The position numbers and the translations under genes are program-made. Shown piece after piece: positions 35,174 to 42,995 of a stretch of DNA of 64,000 nucleotides (the first letter of the stretch is position 1; each line of letters starts with the position of its first letter). The notes under the pieces are model-generated. The model made no database searches. It was not told the DNA's origin and saw only the letters and a list, made by a program, of their open reading frames with translations. This stretch comes from Bacteroides fragilis (GTDB lineage: Bacteria; Bacillota; Clostridia; Lachnospirales; Lachnospiraceae): positions 8,940-72,939 of the forward strand of contig JAMPFK010000010.1 in NCBI GenBank assembly GCA_023664485.1, written 5' to 3'.

Positions 35174-37888
35174 ATGAAAAATCCACTTTTAAAGAGAATT
35201 CCGAGAGAGCTTTTGGGCGATTGGAGAAAATATCTCGTTGTCAGCCTGTTTCTGATTCTTACCATCGGATTTGTATCGGGAATGTATGTTGCAAATGAAA
35301 GCATGATGACGGCGGCGGATGAGGGCGCTTCAAAATACAGGCTGGAGGACGGGCATTTTGAGCTGGAGTATCGGGCGGACGGGGAACTGGCCGACGCGGT
35401 CCGAACCGGGGAAAAGGCCGATATCAGGCAGTATTACAGGAATAAGGCGGAAGAGGAGCTGGATGAAAAGTTTGAGGAGGAGTTTGCGCGGGAGTTTACG
35501 GAAGCATTTGACCTGGAGTTTGAAACAGAGTTCAGGGCGGCGTTTGCGATGCAGATAAAAGAATCCATACTGGCGAGGGGGTTAAAGGAAGCGGAAGCGG
35601 AGGCGATGCTTCCGGCAGCGGTTGCGCAGGCAGAGCAGACGGATGCGTATCGGGCGGCGTATGATGCCGCATACGGGGAACTTTATCAGGAAACATATGC
35701 CGATGCTTATGCGAAGGCATACGACGGGGCCTGGGAGGAGATTCAGGATGAGATAGAGGAAAAGTATGCGGAAGCGGCGGAAAAGTACGAATTAGAAGAT
35801 CCGGATTTTGAGGCCGTTCCGGTGCGGCTGTATGAAAACTTTTACCGAAACGAGGAAGAGGACAATCATAACGACGGCGTATCCGACGGGACGGTCAGAG
35901 TCTATATCAAAACGGAAGAGATAAATCTGGCCTGTCTTATGGAGGGAAATTTTCCGGAGACGGAGGATGAGATTGCAATTGACCGTATGCACGCGGATAA
36001 CGCGGGAATCGAAGTGGGGGATGTCATTACGGTCGGCGGGGAGCGTTTTGAGGTCGCCGGGCTGATCGCCTATGTCAATTATGCTACGCTGCATGAGAAA
36101 AACACGGATCTGATATTCGACGCTTTGAAGTTCGATGTCGCAATGGTGACGGAGGGCGGTTTCGAGCGTCTGCATCAGGAGATCCATTATGCATATGCCT
36201 GGAAGTATGAAAAGGAACCCGCGGATGAAAAGGAAGAAAAAAGCCGTTCGGATGATTTTTTAAAAGCGCTGCTTACGCAGACGCTCGTCCATGATAATGA
36301 AATAGAGGATTACCTGCCTGGGTACGCCAATTCCGCAATTCATTTTGCGACGGACGATATGGGCTCTGACGAGGCGATGGGCGGCGTTCTCCTGAATATC
36401 CTGATCGTGATCATCGCTTTTATTTTTGCGGTTACGATAAATAATACGATCGCGAAAGAGTCCCAGACGATCGGTACGCTCCGCGCTTCCGGTTATAGCA
36501 GGGGGGAACTGGTCCGGCATTATCTTGCCATGCCGGTAATCGTGACGCTGCTTGCGGCAGGCATCGGAAATCTGCTCGGATATTCTGTGTTCAAAAATGT
36601 AGTGGTATCCATGTATTATAACAGCTACAGCCTTCCGCTTTATGAAACGATATGGAATCCCGAAGCCTTTTATAAGACAACGCTGATTCCGGCCGCGCTG
36701 ATGTTTATCGTGAATCTTGTTATCATTATGAAGATGATGCGGCATACGCCTCTGCAGTTCCTCAGGCATGATCTGAAGAAAACGGGACGGAAGAAGACTG
36801 TGCGTCTGCCGGGATGGAAATTTTTAAGCAGGTTCCGCCTGCGCATTATCCTGCAGAACATTCCCGCTTACCTCATCCTCTTTGCGGGGGTATTCTTTAT
36901 CATGGTGATGCTCGCTATGGCGGTCGGGATGCCTAATACGCTTAAATTTTATAAAGAAAATGCCGCGGATATGATGTTCGCAAAGTATCAGTACCTGTTG
37001 AAATCCTGCGAAGATGAAGATGGAAATGTGGTCGTTTCACGCAATAGCGACGCCGAAAAATTCAGTATGCGCCCGCTGCTTAAAAAGGGCGGTGCATTGG
37101 ATGAGGAAATCTCTGTCTATGGTATTTCGGACGACAGCAGATATGTAAAGATCGACGGCCTGGAACTGTTAAAAGAGGGTGAAGTCTGTATTTCGGACTC
37201 CTTCCGGGAAAAATATGATCTGGAAGTGGGGGATACCGTTCTTCTGGATGAAAAATATGAGAACGAACAATACCGGTTCCAGGTCGCGGGGATCTATGAT
37301 CAATGCCAGAGCATTTCCGTTTTTATGCCGATGCGGAATTACCGCGCGCTGTTTGGCCTGGATGAAGAGGAATTTGGCGGTTATATGTCTGATTCGGAAA
37401 TCACGGATATTGCACAGGAGAATATCGCGGCGGTCATTACGGAGCGCGATATTACGAAAATGTGCGACCAGCTGGATCATTCTATGGGGGCGTATATGCA
37501 GTATTTTCAGATTTTGTGTATTCTTTTATCGGCTGTGCTGATTTATCTTCTTACGAAAGTGATTATCGAAAAGAATGAAAATGCGATATCCATGACCAAG
37601 ATTCTTGGGTATGAGAACCGGGAAATCGCAAAACTGTATCTTTTTCCGACGACTATCGTCTTAGTGGCCGTGGATGCGGTCAGTGTGGTTTTGGGAGCCC
37701 TTGTAATGAAGGAAGTATGGAAAGCGATTATGCTCGGCTACAGCGGGTGGTTTCCTTTTGTCATGGAACCGGCGGGATATGGCAGGATGTTCGCTTTCGT
37801 CCTGCTTGGATATCTGCTTGTTACGTTTTTCGATTTCAGGAGGATTAAAAAGATTCCAATGGAAGAAGCGCTCAAGAATGTGGAGTGA
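35174..37888 (+). CDS. FtsX-family ABC permease with acidic coiled insertion
   Basis: ATG 35174 follows AAGGAGG; an in-frame ATG at 35156 is too early. The ~904-residue permease has an N-terminal helix (about 18-38), a long extracytoplasmic region, FtsX helices near residues 405-520, a second MacB-like region after about 560, and a final three-helix FtsX block. Between residues 70 and 205 there is a Glu/Ala/Tyr-rich repetitive helical segment (E-E-F-A-R-E-F-T-E-A-F and similar) that is not part of the usual fold. Together with the ATPase it probably exports or extracts a peptide or lipid-linked substrate. Confidence 0.85.
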   Translation: MKNPLLKRIPRELLGDWRKYLVVSLFLILTIGFVSGMYVANESMMTAADEGASKYRLEDGHFELEYRADGELADAVRTGEKADIRQYYRNKAEEELDEKFEEEFAREFTEAFDLEFETEFRAAFAMQIKESILARGLKEAEAEAMLPAAVAQAEQTDAYRAAYDAAYGELYQETYADAYAKAYDGAWEEIQDEIEEKYAEAAEKYELEDPDFEAVPVRLYENFYRNEEEDNHNDGVSDGTVRVYIKTEEINLACLMEGNFPETEDEIAIDRMHADNAGIEVGDVITVGGERFEVAGLIAYVNYATLHEKNTDLIFDALKFDVAMVTEGGFERLHQEIHYAYAWKYEKEPADEKEEKSRSDDFLKALLTQTLVHDNEIEDYLPGYANSAIHFATDDMGSDEAMGGVLLNILIVIIAFIFAVTINNTIAKESQTIGTLRASGYSRGELVRHYLAMPVIVTLLAAGIGNLLGYSVFKNVVVSMYYNSYSLPLYETIWNPEAFYKTTLIPAALMFIVNLVIIMKMMRHTPLQFLRHDLKKTGRKKTVRLPGWKFLSRFRLRIILQNIPAYLILFAGVFFIMVMLAMAVGMPNTLKFYKENAADMMFAKYQYLLKSCEDEDGNVVVSRNSDAEKFSMRPLLKKGGALDEEISVYGISDDSRYVKIDGLELLKEGEVCISDSFREKYDLEVGDTVLLDEKYENEQYRFQVAGIYDQCQSISVFMPMRNYRALFGLDEEEFGGYMSDSEITDIAQENIAAVITERDITKMCDQLDHSMGAYMQYFQILCILLSAVLIYLLTKVIIEKNENAISMTKILGYENREIAKLYLFPTTIVLVAVDAVSVVLGALVMKEVWKAIMLGYSGWFPFVMEPAGYGRMFAFVLLGYLLVTFFDFRRIKKIPMEEALKNVE

Positions 37889-37918
37889 CCGGATGAAAAA
37901 CGCGCCCGTTCTTTTCTA

Positions 37919-37947
37919 TTGCCTGTTTTTTCTATTTTTGCTATACT
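37919..37947 (+). promoter_or_regulatory. Promoter for the amylosucrase gene
   Basis: TTGCCT (37919-37924) and TATACT (37942-37947), 17-bp spacer; the predicted start is at the beginning of the structured leader. Confidence 0.6.
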
Positions 37948-37948
37948 T

Positions 37949-38058
37949 GGCGCAGGGGATTTAATCCGGAAGAATCAATTTCTTCACAAACGAATCTGTT
38001 CGTTTTGCAAATACTGCGCCGCGCTCAAATCGCGGACTGAGTAAGAATGGGGGGTTTT
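37949..38058 (+). promoter_or_regulatory. Structured 5' leader A, shared hairpin-tail motif
   Basis: The leader can fold as an outer stem GGCGCAG (37949-37955)/CTGCGCC (38014-38020) around three small hairpins (GGATT/AATCC, GAAGAA/TTCTTC, AAACGAA/TTCGTTT). Then comes a hairpin CCGCG, loop CTCAAAT, CGCGG (38019-38035), the tail CTGAG-T-AAGAATGG (38037-38050) and the ribosome site. Hairpin loop and tail recur in leader B at 45094-45127. The two stems share two bases, so they compete at the edge, as expected for a switch. Confidence 0.5.
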
Positions 38059-38059
38059 C

Positions 38060-39901
38060 ATGGAAAGAGAAGAGAAGGGGTCGTATGGAAAACGGTTTGA
38101 AAGGCATGTCGATGAGCTGCGCTGGCTTTATATGGAGCTGTATGATAACGGCTCCATGTTCGCGGAGCTGTGCGATAAGATGCGGGAATTTTATGAGGAA
38201 CGCGCCGAAGCGCTGAAAAGGCTGGATCTCGAACGGGAGGAACAGCCGGACTGGTATAAAAAGAACGATATGCTCGGCATGATGTTCTATATCGATAATT
38301 TTGCCGGAAATATGAAGGGCGTGGAATCCAGGCTGGATTATCTGGAAAAATGTAATGTCAATTACCTTCATCTCATGCCTTTTCTGGATACTCCCAGGGG
38401 GCGTTCCGACGGCGGCTACGCGGTATCCGATTTCCGGAAGGTGCAGGAAAAGCTCGGTACGATGGAGGATTTGGAAAGGCTGACGGAGGCCTGTCATCAA
38501 AGGGGAATGAACGTCTGCATGGATTTTGTCATGAACCATACCTCGGAGGATCACGAATGGGCGAAACGCGCGCGCCGGGGCGAAGGCGAATATATGAGCC
38601 GCTATTTCTTTTTTGATAACCGGGAGATTCCCGATGAGTACGAAAAGACCGTGCCGCAGGTGTTCCCGACGACGGCGCCGGGCAATTTCACATGGCTGCC
38701 GGAAATCGGCCACTATGTCATGACGTCCTTTTATCCCTATCAATGGGATCTGAATTATAAAAATCCGAGAGTGTTCAACGAGATGATGTACCATTTTCTC
38801 TATCTGGCGAACCGGGGCATCGATATCGTCCGTATCGACGCGGTGCCCTATATCTGGAAGGAACCCGGAACACAGTGCCGGAACCTGAAACAGGTGCATA
38901 CGATCGTGCGTATGATGCGTATGATTGCCGAAATCGTCTGTCCGGGGATCCTGCTGCTCGGCGAGGTGGTCATGGAGCCGGAAAAGGTGGCGCCCTACTT
39001 TGGGACTGTCGATAAACCGGAGTGCCATATGCTCTATAATGTCACGACGATGGCGACGACCTGGCATACGGTGGCGACGAGGGATACCCGTCTTTTGAAA
39101 AAACAGCTCGACATTGTGAGCCGTCTGCCCAGGGAATATGTATTTCTGAACTATCTGCGCTGTCATGATGATATCGGCTGGGGGCTGGATTACGCGGCCC
39201 TTTGGGAGGACGGTTTCGGGGAGCGCTCCCATAAACAGTATCTGAACGATTATTTTCAGGGCTATGCCGGGGGCAGTATGAGCTGCGGCGAGCTTTACAA
39301 TGCCGATCCGGTCACGGGAGACGCCAGATTCTGCGGCACGACGGCTTCCATGTGCGGCATCGAGAAGGCCGGTTCCGAACGGGACGAGGCGGCTATGGAA
39401 CGGGCGATCCGGCTGGATGTGATGCTCCATGCCTGTATGTTCATGCAGTCGGGCATTCCGGTGCTTTATAGCGGCGATGAGATCGGCCAGATCAACGACT
39501 ATACTTATAAAGAGGATCCGGATAAAGCGCAGGATTCCCGTTATATCCACCGCGGGGCGATGAAATGGGAGCTGGCGGAGAATATTTCGGATGAGCGTTC
39601 TGTGGAGGGCCGTATTTTCGGGCGGCTTGGCCGGCTGGAGCAGATCCGGAAGGCGGAAAAGGTATTCATGACGAATGCGGACGTCTGGACGTTCGATACC
39701 GGGACGGACAACGTGCTCGGCATCGGCAGATATTACGAAGGGGATATGCTGTCAGGCCTGTTTAATTTCAGCGAATACGATAAAATGGTGCAGGTATCGG
39801 AGCAGGAGGAAGTTTATATCGACCTGATTTCCGGGGAAAAAGAAAAAGCCGGGTGGCTGGAGCTTCCGGCTTATGGGTTCTTTTATCTGAAAAAGGCGTG
39901 A
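38060..39901 (+). CDS. Amylosucrase-type GH13 enzyme
   Basis: The 613-residue protein has the amylosucrase-specific helical N-terminus (about 1-75) and the GH13 subfamily 4 order of motifs: D-F-V-M-N-H-T-S, D-I-V-R-I-D-A-V-P with the nucleophile Asp, L-L-G-E-V-V with the acid Glu, and Y-L-R-C-H-D-D-I-G-W with the transition-state Asp. These enzymes use sucrose to elongate alpha-1,4-glucan, releasing fructose; some members only hydrolyse sucrose. No signal peptide. It starts after leader A and converges on the helicase operon, with 10 bp between the stop codons. Confidence 0.85.
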   Translation: MEREEKGSYGKRFERHVDELRWLYMELYDNGSMFAELCDKMREFYEERAEALKRLDLEREEQPDWYKKNDMLGMMFYIDNFAGNMKGVESRLDYLEKCNVNYLHLMPFLDTPRGRSDGGYAVSDFRKVQEKLGTMEDLERLTEACHQRGMNVCMDFVMNHTSEDHEWAKRARRGEGEYMSRYFFFDNREIPDEYEKTVPQVFPTTAPGNFTWLPEIGHYVMTSFYPYQWDLNYKNPRVFNEMMYHFLYLANRGIDIVRIDAVPYIWKEPGTQCRNLKQVHTIVRMMRMIAEIVCPGILLLGEVVMEPEKVAPYFGTVDKPECHMLYNVTTMATTWHTVATRDTRLLKKQLDIVSRLPREYVFLNYLRCHDDIGWGLDYAALWEDGFGERSHKQYLNDYFQGYAGGSMSCGELYNADPVTGDARFCGTTASMCGIEKAGSERDEAAMERAIRLDVMLHACMFMQSGIPVLYSGDEIGQINDYTYKEDPDKAQDSRYIHRGAMKWELAENISDERSVEGRIFGRLGRLEQIRKAEKVFMTNADVWTFDTGTDNVLGIGRYYEGDMLSGLFNFSEYDKMVQVSEQEEVYIDLISGEKEKAGWLELPAYGFFYLKKA

Positions 39902-39911
39902 GAAGGACGTG

Positions 39912-41426
39912 TCAGGGAGCCGCAGGAAGAGGCTCGTCCCAGACGGCCTTCCGGCAGTATTGGGCGATGGAGCGCAGTAGTTCGTGATGCGCGGCGTAGC
40001 GGAGGCTTCCCACGATGTACAGCCTGTCCCGCGCTCTCGATAAGGCGACGTTCAGCCTTCTTGCATCCGCAAGAAAGCGGAAGGAGCCGTGAGTCCTTGT
40101 TAAACTGAAAATGACGATATCCGATTCCTTACCCTGAAAACCATCGACGGTATCGACGTTTACATCGAGCCCGGCGAACGATTCCGGCCGCAGCGATTTC
40201 CGTATCGAGGCGGCCTGCTGCCTGTACGGGGTGATGACCGCGGCGGATGTTCCGGCGCCGCTGTCGGCGAGTTTCCACAAAAGGCTCCGTATAATCTCCC
40301 CCTCATCCAGATTAAAGATCCTGGGATTTCCCGCGTTATTTTTTCCCTGGAGGGGCCAGGCTTTTGTCGGGGTGTAATCTATCCATGTGATACATCCTTT
40401 ATCGCTGGCGTTTCTTCCATTTTTCAGCGCGCCGCCGTAGAACAGGGCGCCGATCAGACTGCCGATCTGATCCGTCATGCGGTACTGCGTATCGAGTATC
40501 GTTACACGAGGGGAGCGGGAGAACAGTTCGTCGATGTACAGATAGCTCTGCAGGTCGCATTGTTCGATGCTCCGGATGATTTCGAGTTCTTCGGAGCAGA
40601 AAACGGGCGGCAGCTGTTTCGGGTCGCCGACCAGGACCGCTTTTCGGGCGACCGTCAGCGGGGCCAGGATTTCCGGCAGCGTTGCCTTACAGACTTCGTC
40701 GATGATCACGATATCGAACATTTCCGACGATGTTTCAAACTCATAGGCGCTGACTCTGTTACAGGTCATGCCGGTAATATTGGCCGACAGCGCGAGCGCT
40801 TTCTCAAGGCTTTTATCCTCGCAGTCCGACAGCGTCTGCGAAATGCTGCAGGCAATATCCGGGTCTTTGCAGAAGTCCTGCAGCCATTCGCAGTAGGTAT
40901 GGACGATCGTTTCCGGCGAGAATTCGTCGGCCGCGCTGTTCGGCTCCTTATCCCGGATGCGGACGATCCTTATTCTGTCGTTGTATTCGGATATGCGGGA
41001 GATCAGGTTGTTCACGGCGATATGCGTTTCCGAGCAGACGAGGATCCTGACAGCAGGATCCTGCCGGTATAATTGCAGGCAGATTTCGGCAATGACCTGC
41101 GTTTTGCCTGTTCCGGGAGGGCCCTGTATCAGGGAAAGAACATGATCTCCCAGGGCGGTTTCCACCGCTTTTTGCTGCGAATCGTTGAGGTTCAGAAAAT
41201 AATCGGGATGCCGGACGGGTTCCGGTTCGGATAAAAGGGTGTCCGGGGGCGCGATAAATTCTGTCAGCACTTTGGGATTGAGCACTGCGGCGCAGCGGAC
41301 TCTTTCGATCGTCCTAAGCTGCCGTTCCGCTTTGATCCGTTCGCCTTCATCGCCGGTCGCCGCAAGGCGTTCGGATAAAAAGGTTTTCCAGTGCGCTAAG
41401 TGTTCCGCCCAGTTGTTTGTGTTCAT
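39912..41426 (-). CDS. SF1 (UPF1/DNA2-like) helicase, last gene of four-gene operon
   Basis: The 504-residue protein is a compact SF1B helicase: Q-motif N-D-S-Q-Q-K-A-V, Walker A G-P-P-G-T-G-K-T (about 102), motif II I-I-D-E-V-C-K-A-T in place of the usual DEAxQ, motif III G-D-P-K-Q-L-P-P-V, motif IV Q-Y-R-M, motif V V-D-G-F-Q-G-K-E-S-D, motif VI N-V-A-L-S-R-A-R. There is almost no N-terminal or C-terminal accessory domain. It would translocate on RNA or DNA using ATP. Its start overlaps the preceding stop (ATGA), so it is translationally coupled to the small winged-helix-like gene. Confidence 0.88.
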   Translation of the reverse strand: MNTNNWAEHLAHWKTFLSERLAATGDEGERIKAERQLRTIERVRCAAVLNPKVLTEFIAPPDTLLSEPEPVRHPDYFLNLNDSQQKAVETALGDHVLSLIQGPPGTGKTQVIAEICLQLYRQDPAVRILVCSETHIAVNNLISRISEYNDRIRIVRIRDKEPNSAADEFSPETIVHTYCEWLQDFCKDPDIACSISQTLSDCEDKSLEKALALSANITGMTCNRVSAYEFETSSEMFDIVIIDEVCKATLPEILAPLTVARKAVLVGDPKQLPPVFCSEELEIIRSIEQCDLQSYLYIDELFSRSPRVTILDTQYRMTDQIGSLIGALFYGGALKNGRNASDKGCITWIDYTPTKAWPLQGKNNAGNPRIFNLDEGEIIRSLLWKLADSGAGTSAAVITPYRQQAASIRKSLRPESFAGLDVNVDTVDGFQGKESDIVIFSLTRTHGSFRFLADARRLNVALSRARDRLYIVGSLRYAAHHELLRSIAQYCRKAVWDEPLPAAP

Positions 41427-41869
41427 GATCTGTTCCTTCCCTTTCTTTCAGGTATCTGCCTGCTGATGCTGAAATCCAGCGCTTTTGCCAGAAAACCGAG
41501 TTTAACGTCCGGCAGCAGATGTGCCAGTATCGCTTCTTTGACGCCGATATCCGTAATGAACAACGGTCCGTCCGTTACCGCCTCCTCTAGCGCGTCGGGA
41601 ACGTCCAGAGGATAGGAATGATGGATGCAGGTTTCGATGACGGCGGACACGGGATCGGAAAGCGAGAGACGGCGGGCCTCCATATCAGCGCTTAGAATCT
41701 GCTGGTTGACCAGTTTCCTCAGGGCGTTGGCGAGCACCGCATCGGAGAAGATCCAAAGCAGGCCGCCGATCTGCCGGATATCCGTTACCCCGTTTAGAAC
41801 AAGGTGGAAGACAGCCTGCTCTACGACGCCGAAACGGTGATTGAGCGTAAAATCAATTTTTACCGTCAT
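41423..41869 (-). CDS. Small winged-helix-like protein of the helicase operon
   Basis: ATG at 41869 with AGGAG upstream is chosen; a longer frame to 41917 lies inside the previous gene without a ribosome site. The 148-residue protein starts with beta strand M-T-V-K-I-D-F-T-L-N-H-R-F-G and then E-Q-A-V-F-H-L-V-L...I-R-Q-I-G-G-L-L-W-I...A-L-R-K-L-V-N-Q-Q-I-L, a helix-turn-helix-wing layout. No enzyme motif. It overlaps both neighbours (17 bp and 4 bp). In related systems such a domain could be fused to the helicase; that is an inference. It probably recruits the helicase to a nucleic acid or partner. Confidence 0.65.
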   Translation of the reverse strand: MTVKIDFTLNHRFGVVEQAVFHLVLNGVTDIRQIGGLLWIFSDAVLANALRKLVNQQILSADMEARRLSLSDPVSAVIETCIHHSYPLDVPDALEEAVTDGPLFITDIGVKEAILAHLLPDVKLGFLAKALDFSISRQIPERKGRNRS

Positions 41870-42995
41870 GGGAATTCTCCTTTCGTGAGGCCCTGCCATT
41901 GCCGGGCAGGGGTACATGATTTTCCCTGCACAGCGTATAGAGCGCCAGCCGTCTTTTATGCCACTGATCCAGTTCCTCTTTCAGAAGAAGGATTTCCTCC
42001 CCTATCTGTTCGATTTCCGCTTTCAGCTCTTTCTTTTTGCGCCATAGCCTGTCCCAGGTATCGCTGTCGTTGGAGCCTTCCCTTTTCATGGATTCAATCT
42101 GCCGGCCGGCTTCCTTCACTTCGCTGATCAGGCCGCTTTTTTCCTTATAGAAAGAATCGAGTTGGGCATTCAGCTGTGCGATGGGTTTTTCCCAGCAGGC
42201 GCGTACGGCGCCGGCCCGTTCGCCGAGCGAATGATTGAGGGATTTTATCGTCTGATCCAGTTCCTTCAGTTCTTTTCCGGAATTCCTGATCTGTTCGATG
42301 ACTCTGCAATGATCGCCGTGATATAACTGCCGGTGCTGCTGTTTTTTCTGTTCGATCGTCCAGGAAACATATTGGATGACCGGAAGCAGTTCGACCCGTT
42401 CCTGCAGGAGGGAGCGGAGCTTTTGCAGCGCCTGTGCGGCGAATCTGTCCGATTCCCCGTAGTCTTTGGCAAGTTCGGAAATCTGGCCGAGAAGGGAAAG
42501 GGCGTTGTCGTTTTCGCTGACGGTGAGTCCGCATCCGGTCAGTTCGATGAGCTCTCTGATATCATCGATTCCGGCCTGCGCGGTCAGTCTGTCCTTCCGT
42601 TCTTCCAGGATGGCGATTTCTTCGCTGATCAGATTCATCTGTTCTCTCAAAAATACCCGGTACTCGTTCAGCGTCTGCTTTTGCAGCATTTTTACCTCAT
42701 AGATCCTGCGCAGGCACTGACGGCGCAGGAACAGGTCGGTGTATGCCATGAGTCCTGGGCGGACTGTCTGAAAGAATTCGGCATCTTTTGATAATTCATG
42801 GAGAAAAGACTGTCTGGCCTGCTCAAAGGCCCGGTCTTTGTCGGCCTTTGCCTGCTCGATTTCCAACGAGCATTGTTCTGTTTTCTGTTCGTATTCGATC
42901 TCGTATGTACGGATATGGGACCGTAGATCGGCCGACGCCCTGCTCAACGAACGGTTGATCAGCAGGCGGTGCGGCAGGTAATCCGCGATGCTCAT
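41853..42995 (-). CDS. Coiled-coil protein of the helicase operon
   Basis: The 380-residue protein is predicted to be almost entirely helical. Heptads rich in Glu, Gln, Lys and Leu run from about 25-150 and 205-355, broken by a short central segment with C-G-L-T-V. No signal peptide or transmembrane helix. A segment L-R-R-I-Y-E-V-K-M-L-Q-K-Q-T-L-N-E-Y resembles the C-terminal coil of the preceding glycine-zipper protein, suggesting the two assemble together. It starts in a 4-bp overlap (ATGA) with that gene. Function unknown. Confidence 0.65.
   Translation of the reverse strand: MSIADYLPHRLLINRSLSRASADLRSHIRTYEIEYEQKTEQCSLEIEQAKADKDRAFEQARQSFLHELSKDAEFFQTVRPGLMAYTDLFLRRQCLRRIYEVKMLQKQTLNEYRVFLREQMNLISEEIAILEERKDRLTAQAGIDDIRELIELTGCGLTVSENDNALSLLGQISELAKDYGESDRFAAQALQKLRSLLQERVELLPVIQYVSWTIEQKKQQHRQLYHGDHCRVIEQIRNSGKELKELDQTIKSLNHSLGERAGAVRACWEKPIAQLNAQLDSFYKEKSGLISEVKEAGRQIESMKREGSNDSDTWDRLWRKKKELKAEIEQIGEEILLLKEELDQWHKRRLALYTLCRENHVPLPGNGRASRKENSHDGKN

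Noticed and set aside
37949..38058. Leader A as a TPP riboswitch because of CTGAG.
   Set aside because: The other TPP elements (the second conserved arm and its spacing) are absent, and the downstream gene is not thiamine-related.
37961..39550. A 529-codon antisense frame opposite the amylosucrase.
   Set aside because: Shadow of a high-GC coding region; rich in His/Arg/Ile, no domain, and it covers a well-conserved enzyme on the other strand.
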